Source: Costus lasius (taxonomy: Eukaryota > Streptophyta > Magnoliopsida > Zingiberales > Costaceae). Taken from it: 64,000 bases of DNA. Location of the stretch: contig CM050448.1 in NCBI GenBank assembly GCA_027563935.2, positions 66,039,843-66,103,842 of the forward strand, read 5' to 3'. This document shows positions 59,027 through 64,000 of the stretch, piece after piece; position 1 is the first letter of the stretch; every line of letters begins with the position of its first letter. Below the pieces are notes generated by a model that was given only the letters and a program-made list of their open reading frames with translations, was not told the origin of the DNA and did not search any database. Both the position numbers and the translations under genes were made by a program.

Positions 59027-62000
59027 ATGAACTTCAATGTGCGATCCCTACTGGAAAGGGAGAAGTTTGCTGGGCCAAACTTCTCTGACTGGTTTGGACA
59101 CCTTAAGATCGTTCTTAAGGCAGAGAGGAAACTGTATGTCCTCGAGACGGCGATTCCGCCGCAGCCCGCTCCGAACGCCGCAAGGGCGGTTCGGGAAGCC
59201 TATGAAAAGCACGTCAATGATAGCATTGATGTCGCTTGCCTGATGCTAGCGTCTATGACGCCACCGCTGCAGCGTCAGCATGAGGATATGTCTGCTATAG
59301 ACATGATAGCGAACCTCAAGATGCTGTATGCTGCACAGGCGAGGACTGAGCGCTATAATTTGACAAAGCTCTTCTTTCAGAGCAAACTGGCTGAAGGGAG
59401 CCCAGTGGGAGCTCACGTGCTCAAGATGATTGGGCACAAGGAGGCTCTAGAGAAACTGGGGCATACCATCAACCAGGAGCTTGCTGTGGACATTATTCTA
59501 CAGTCTCTCCCGCCTTCATTCGACGCGTTCATTATTAATTTTAATATGAACAAAATCGATTGTACTCCGGCAGAGCTGCTGAATATGCTCTTGACCACTG
59601 AGGAGACTCTGAAGGGTAAGCCTTCAACCTCTGTCTTGATGGTTCCTTCAAGGAACAAGAAGAAGGGGAAGAAGGGCAAGGCCCCGGTCAAGAACTACAG
59701 CAAGGCTCTGAAGCAAAAGGTGAAGCGGTCCAAGGAATACAGGTGTTTCCACTGTGGCCAGCTAGGTCACTGGAAAAAGGACTGTAAAGCGCTCCAAGGA
59801 GATAAGAGGGGAAGCTTTGCTTCTGGCTCAGGTATATTCGTGACTGAGGTCATGTTTTCTTCTTCTGTATCATGGGTGTTGGACACTGCATGTGGAGTTC
59901 ACATTTGTTCAAATGTACAGGAACTCAAGAGAAGAAGGCAGGTGGGACAGCATGAGGTGGACCTACGCGTTGGAAACGGGGCACGGGTTGCTGCTGTTGC
60001 TGTAGGAGACTACTTTATTTCTTTACCATCTGGACTTGTATTGGAACTGAACAGTTGTTACTTTGTTCCCAGTATAACTAAAAATATTATCTCCATTCCT
60101 GCTCTTGTCAGGAAGGGATTTTCCTTTGAATGCAATATTTCAAAGTGTGTTTTATCATTTGATAATATTGTTTATGCAACTGGTTCAATTAATAATGGGT
60201 TATTCATGTTGGACATGGAAAGTTCCATACATAATGTTGATATTAAGAAAGCCAAGTATGCTGATGACAGCACCTTGCTATGGCATAGTCGTTTAGGCCA
60301 TATAAACGAGAAACGCATTAAGCGGTTGCATGATCATGGACTGCTGGGATCATTCTCCTATAAGGAGATTGATACATGCAAAGCTTGTTTGATGGGTAAA
60401 ATGACGAAGTCTCCTTTTCCTCACAAAGGTCAAAGGGCTTCAGGTTTACTTGACCTTATACACAGCGATGTGTGTGGGCCTTTTAGTAAACATGCCAGAG
60501 GTGGCTATCAGTACTTCATTACCTTTACTGATGATTTCAGTAGATATGGGTATGTCTATCTGATGAGACATAAAAGTGAATCTTTTGACAAGTTCAAAGA
60601 GTTTAAGAATGAAGTACAAAATCAGCTAGGCCGTAATATCAAAACACTTCGCTCAGATCGAGGTGGTGAATACCTAAGTCATGCATTTACTGACTATCTA
60701 AAAGAGTGTGGGATTATCTCACAGCTCACTCCGCCAGGAACACCGCAATGGAATGGTGTGTCCGAAAGGAGAAATAGAACATTACTAGATATGGTTCGTT
60801 CTATGATGAGTCAGGCTACTCTTCCATACTCCTTTTGGGGTTTTGCACTGGAAACAGCTGCAAAGGTACTAAACCGAGTGCCATCCAAGGCAGTTTCAAA
60901 GACGCCATATCAGTTATGGTATGGGAAACAGCCAAGCTTGACATTTATCAGGATCTGGGGCTGCGAGGCTTATGTCAAAAAGCTCGCCTCTGGGAAACTA
61001 GAGAGCAGATCTGACAAATGTATCTTTGTCGGTTACCCTAAGGAAACTAAGGGTTATTATTTCTACGACCCCAAAGAGAACAAGGTTTTTGTTGCTCGGA
61101 CGGCCATATTTCTTGAGAAGGAATTTCTTCTGCAAGAGGCCAGTGGGAGAGAAATAAAGCTGGATGAGAATCCAGAAGAAGGACAAAGTGACCAAGCACA
61201 GTTGGATGAGCCTGAGCCGGTAGAACAGGTTATTGAACAACCTGAGGCTCAGATATCACGGGAACCGCGAAGATCGGGTAGGATCCGTCGACAGCCTGAG
61301 CGCTATGACGGAGTCTACATCATTGATAATGATGAACCCCTTACTTATGCGGATGCGGTCAGTGGACCGGAGTCAGCGAGATGGCTTGAAGCTATGCGCG
61401 CCGAGATGGACTCCATGTCAGATAACCAAGTTTGGGATTTGGTTGATCCGCCTCCGGGAGTTATCCCTATAGGCTGTAAATGGATCTTCAAGAAGAAGAT
61501 TGACATGGATGGTAACGTGGTTACCTATAAAGGCAGGCTAGTTGCGAAAGGTTTCAAACAAATCTACGGGATAGATTATGATGAAACTTTCTCACCTGTA
61601 GCCATGTTTAAGTCTATTCGGATTCTTTTCGCGATAGCTGCATATTATGATTATGAGATTTGGCAGATGGATGTGAAAACAGCTTTCCTTAATGGAAATC
61701 TGGATGAGGATGTGTATATGACACAACCAGAAGGTTTCACTAATCCAGCAGATCGTCATAAGATATGCAAGTTAAAGAAGTCTATTTATGGACTTAAACA
61801 AGCATCGAGAAGCTGGAACATTCGTTTTGATGAATCAGTCACTGAATTTGGTTTCATCAAGAACGAGGATGACCCGTGTGTATATAAGAGGTTTAGTGGG
61901 AGCGTGATTATTTTCCTAGTCCTCTACGTCGATGACATCTTGATCATTGGAAATGACATTCCTGAAATGCATGCTGTTAAAGCATGGCTGAGGAAATGTT

Positions 62001-62908
62001 TCCAGATGAAAGATCTAGGAGAAGCAGCCTATGTGTTAGGTGTGAAGATCTACAGGGATAGATCTAAGAGGCTTCTCGGGCTGTGCCAGAGTACTTACAT
62101 CGATAAGGTCCTGGAGAGATTTCGCTTAGAGAATTCTAAGAAAGGATATCTTCCAGTCAGACATGGTCTGAATCTTTCGAAGAGTCAGTGTCCACAAACA
62201 CAGACTGAGAAAGATGAAATGAACAATACGCCTTATGCTTCGGCTATTGGTTCTATAATGTATGCGATGTTGTGTACTCGCCCAGACGTCGCTTACGGGT
62301 TAAGCGTGACCAGTCGTTACCAGAGTAATCCAGGTTTGGCGCACTGGATTGCAGTCAAGAACATCCTAAAATATCTGCGGAGGACCAAAGATATGTTCTT
62401 GATATATGGTGGTCAGGAAGAACTCAGTATTGAAGGATATACTGACGCTTCGTTCCAGTCTGACCAGGATGATTTCCGATCGCAATCAGGCTATGTTTTT
62501 AGCTTGAATGGAGGTGCAGTGGTGTGGAAAAGTTTCAAACAGTCAACTGTTGCTGATTCCACAACAGAAGCCGAGTATGTCGCAGCCTCGGAAGCATCCA
62601 AGGAGGCAGTGTGGATTCGTAAGTTCGTGAGAGAACTTGGTGTTGTTCCTTCGTGTGCAGATCCTTTGGTTATCTTTTGTGATAACACTGGAGCAATCGC
62701 ACAAGCAAAGGAACCACGGTCGCACCAGAAGTCCAAGCACATACAGAGACGGTTTCATTTGATCAGGGAGATCATTGATCGTGGCGAGATCAAAGTATGC
62801 AAGGTTCATACAGACGACAATCTGGCAGACCCGCTTACCAAGCCTCTGGCGCAGCAGAAGCATGAGAAGCACTGTAATAATATGGGTTTGAAGTTTTTCA
62901 ACCATTAG
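59027..62908 (+). CDS. Copia C Gag-Pol polyprotein, intact (1293 aa)
   Basis: A single uninterrupted frame from an ATG in good context to a TAG 20 nt before the LTR. Gag occupies about residues 1-270, with the CCHC knuckle CFHCGQLGHWKKDC (240-253) that binds RNA, preceded by a lysine-rich stretch. Protease has WVLDTACG with catalytic Asp286. Integrase has an HHCC zinc domain and catalytic D481, D544 and E580, with 35 residues between the last two (DD35E). RT has YVDD at 967-970. RNase H has Asp1140 (YTDASFQ), then TTEAEYVA and CDNTGA. Size and order are those of a complete plant copia element, and all catalytic residues checked are present. It supplies particle, protease, integration and reverse transcription, and could mobilise B-like relatives in trans. 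Family placement below copia is uncertain. Confidence 0.97.
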   Translation: MNFNVRSLLEREKFAGPNFSDWFGHLKIVLKAERKLYVLETAIPPQPAPNAARAVREAYEKHVNDSIDVACLMLASMTPPLQRQHEDMSAIDMIANLKMLYAAQARTERYNLTKLFFQSKLAEGSPVGAHVLKMIGHKEALEKLGHTINQELAVDIILQSLPPSFDAFIINFNMNKIDCTPAELLNMLLTTEETLKGKPSTSVLMVPSRNKKKGKKGKAPVKNYSKALKQKVKRSKEYRCFHCGQLGHWKKDCKALQGDKRGSFASGSGIFVTEVMFSSSVSWVLDTACGVHICSNVQELKRRRQVGQHEVDLRVGNGARVAAVAVGDYFISLPSGLVLELNSCYFVPSITKNIISIPALVRKGFSFECNISKCVLSFDNIVYATGSINNGLFMLDMESSIHNVDIKKAKYADDSTLLWHSRLGHINEKRIKRLHDHGLLGSFSYKEIDTCKACLMGKMTKSPFPHKGQRASGLLDLIHSDVCGPFSKHARGGYQYFITFTDDFSRYGYVYLMRHKSESFDKFKEFKNEVQNQLGRNIKTLRSDRGGEYLSHAFTDYLKECGIISQLTPPGTPQWNGVSERRNRTLLDMVRSMMSQATLPYSFWGFALETAAKVLNRVPSKAVSKTPYQLWYGKQPSLTFIRIWGCEAYVKKLASGKLESRSDKCIFVGYPKETKGYYFYDPKENKVFVARTAIFLEKEFLLQEASGREIKLDENPEEGQSDQAQLDEPEPVEQVIEQPEAQISREPRRSGRIRRQPERYDGVYIIDNDEPLTYADAVSGPESARWLEAMRAEMDSMSDNQVWDLVDPPPGVIPIGCKWIFKKKIDMDGNVVTYKGRLVAKGFKQIYGIDYDETFSPVAMFKSIRILFAIAAYYDYEIWQMDVKTAFLNGNLDEDVYMTQPEGFTNPADRHKICKLKKSIYGLKQASRSWNIRFDESVTEFGFIKNEDDPCVYKRFSGSVIIFLVLYVDDILIIGNDIPEMHAVKAWLRKCFQMKDLGEAAYVLGVKIYRDRSKRLLGLCQSTYIDKVLERFRLENSKKGYLPVRHGLNLSKSQCPQTQTEKDEMNNTPYASAIGSIMYAMLCTRPDVAYGLSVTSRYQSNPGLAHWIAVKNILKYLRRTKDMFLIYGGQEELSIEGYTDASFQSDQDDFRSQSGYVFSLNGGAVVWKSFKQSTVADSTTEAEYVAASEASKEAVWIRKFVRELGVVPSCADPLVIFCDNTGAIAQAKEPRSHQKSKHIQRRFHLIREIIDRGEIKVCKVHTDDNLADPLTKPLAQQKHEKHCNNMGLKFFNH

Positions 62909-62917
62909 ATTAAGTGC

Positions 62918-62928
62918 AAGTGGGAGAT
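62918..62928 (+). other. Polypurine tract of copia C
   Basis: AAGTGGGAGAT directly before the 3' LTR. Confidence 0.9.
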
Positions 62929-64000
62929 TGTTGGGGTATGCCCTTAAGGCTAATGTTTGAGGCCTGTGGGAATGTAACAAGTATCATGTAATAAACTATT
63001 ATGTTTATAAAGGCATGGTTGTTATTCAGTTAGTTACATTGTCTGCTGCAATATATGTTCTTCTGAATAATGTCTCAAAGCTGTTCAGCTGGGCTGACAT
63101 GCTGTTATGTCCTTAGTCGATGTATCTTGGTGAACATGAGACAGCCTTGATATGGTTAAGACTAATATGTGTTCTGATCTTATAGGATGCTTCGAGCATG
63201 GAATAAGATGTAGACTCATGGGTACATGGGATGTACTGGACAGACCCTACTAGGATGTTCAGTTGTTTGTCACAACGTGAATATTCCTTGTATAAGACAA
63301 GTGGCACATTTCCTCTGACTTGAGATCACTTGTGTTTTCTAAATGATGATTGTCATTATTTTGAGTTAGTTCAATATCATTTGAAACATAATGATTATAG
63401 ACTATCTTGGATGGTGAGCTTGAGTCAGGTTAGGGCACTAGTGATAGACATAGGATTGCCGTCTCCTTGTTTAAGGAGTGTGATGTTCTAAAGGGGCCCC
63501 CTGGATGAGATGATTGAGAGAGTGTATGGCCATACCCAGGTGACAGTGTTCATCTGATCTAATCATGCTCATCATATTGGAGTTACAAGTTTGACAGACT
63601 TGTCCAATAAGAACATCCAGTGGCAAAGGAAATATGTATGCTTTGTGAAATGATTCACACTTGTGCTATGGTTTGGGTGTAGTCTTGGAAGACTCTTTCC
63701 TTTATATCGGGAGACAGTGATGTGTTGCTAGATACCCCTCACTGATCGTGATAATGTGAATTATCGTTACCGACATTTAAAGGAAACCCTTAGGGTCGCA
63801 CAATTTGATGATATGGCTTACTTAAGTCAGATCGTGTGGACTGAATTGTTTGGGTTCAGTTTTAAGGGATTTAATCTCTGATTGTAAGTGAGATCTGGTC
63901 TGATCATGTTTGATTGATTAGGGCTTGAGATCGGTAAGCTTCGATTGAGAGAATGGATGCCAGATCGGTCAGATCAGGGGCATTAAAGAGATCGACGGTT
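62929..64000 (+). repeat. 3' LTR of copia C (first 1072 bp, runs off window)
   Basis: Identical by eye, with no length change, to 55507-56578. Confidence 0.96.
63750..63765 (+). promoter_or_regulatory. Post-TATA tetraloop hairpin, 3' LTR of C
   Basis: Same GATAAT-GTGA-ATTATC as in the 5' LTR. Confidence 0.55.

Larger units (their letters stand above)
55507..64000 (+). mobile_element. Ty1/copia element C, young and apparently intact (3' LTR runs off window)
   Basis: 5' LTR (55507-57207), primer site, long leader, single gag-pol ORF, purine tract, 3' LTR from 62929. The two LTRs correspond at a constant offset of 7422 with no difference seen over 1072 bp, so insertion was very recent. It sits in the chromovirus J gag: the left flank matches J up to GGTGGGGTTT, and the uninterrupted text is preserved in I at about 49125-49135. 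The right flank is outside the window. Confidence 0.96.

Overview
This window is flowering-plant nuclear DNA made almost entirely of LTR retrotransposons nested in one another. I see no host gene, rRNA, tRNA gene or CRISPR. The plant assignment rests on the element types: Ty1/copia polyproteins with primer sites for initiator tRNA-Met, a Tekay-type and a second chromodomain Ty3/gypsy element, and Athila/Tat-type sequence with a tRNA-Asp primer site. The density suggests pericentromeric or other repeat-rich chromatin. The species cannot be read from the sequence.

Left block (1-44536). The oldest scaffold is a decayed minus-strand copia element, D (17469-44536). It was hit three times. (i) Plus-strand copia A (1-17468) landed in the RNase H region of D, and A was later hit by a Tekay gypsy array (2847-14577). 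(ii) Non-autonomous Tat/Athila-like element E (18084-33254, minus) landed in the pol region of D, and its 5' LTR was then hit by copia B (23084-32088, minus; TTTTT duplication). (iii) Non-autonomous element F (39286-44401, plus; GGGAC duplication) landed in the 5' LTR of D. F has 1674-bp LTRs and encodes only a retropepsin-like protein whose active-site glycines are gone.

Middle (44537-47680). A degenerate Athila-type ORF1 with its promoter (H) is followed by a truncated plus-strand LTR (G) of the D type.

Right block (47681-64000). A minus-strand chromovirus array lies here: a truncated internal region (I), one shared LTR, and a second internal region with a long gag-pol frame (J). J is interrupted by copia C (from 55507 to beyond the window). 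C carries an uninterrupted 1293-codon gag-pol, and its two LTRs are identical by eye over the 1072 bp that can be compared. It is the youngest and most likely competent element here.

A, B and C are one copia family, and their 5' regions share several small dyads that keep pairing despite base changes. These are a tetraloop hairpin just after the LTR TATA box, two nested hairpins in the leader, and a T-arm-like hairpin. These, element F, and the two independent internal-LTR-internal arrays ended by deletions are the main points worth follow-up.
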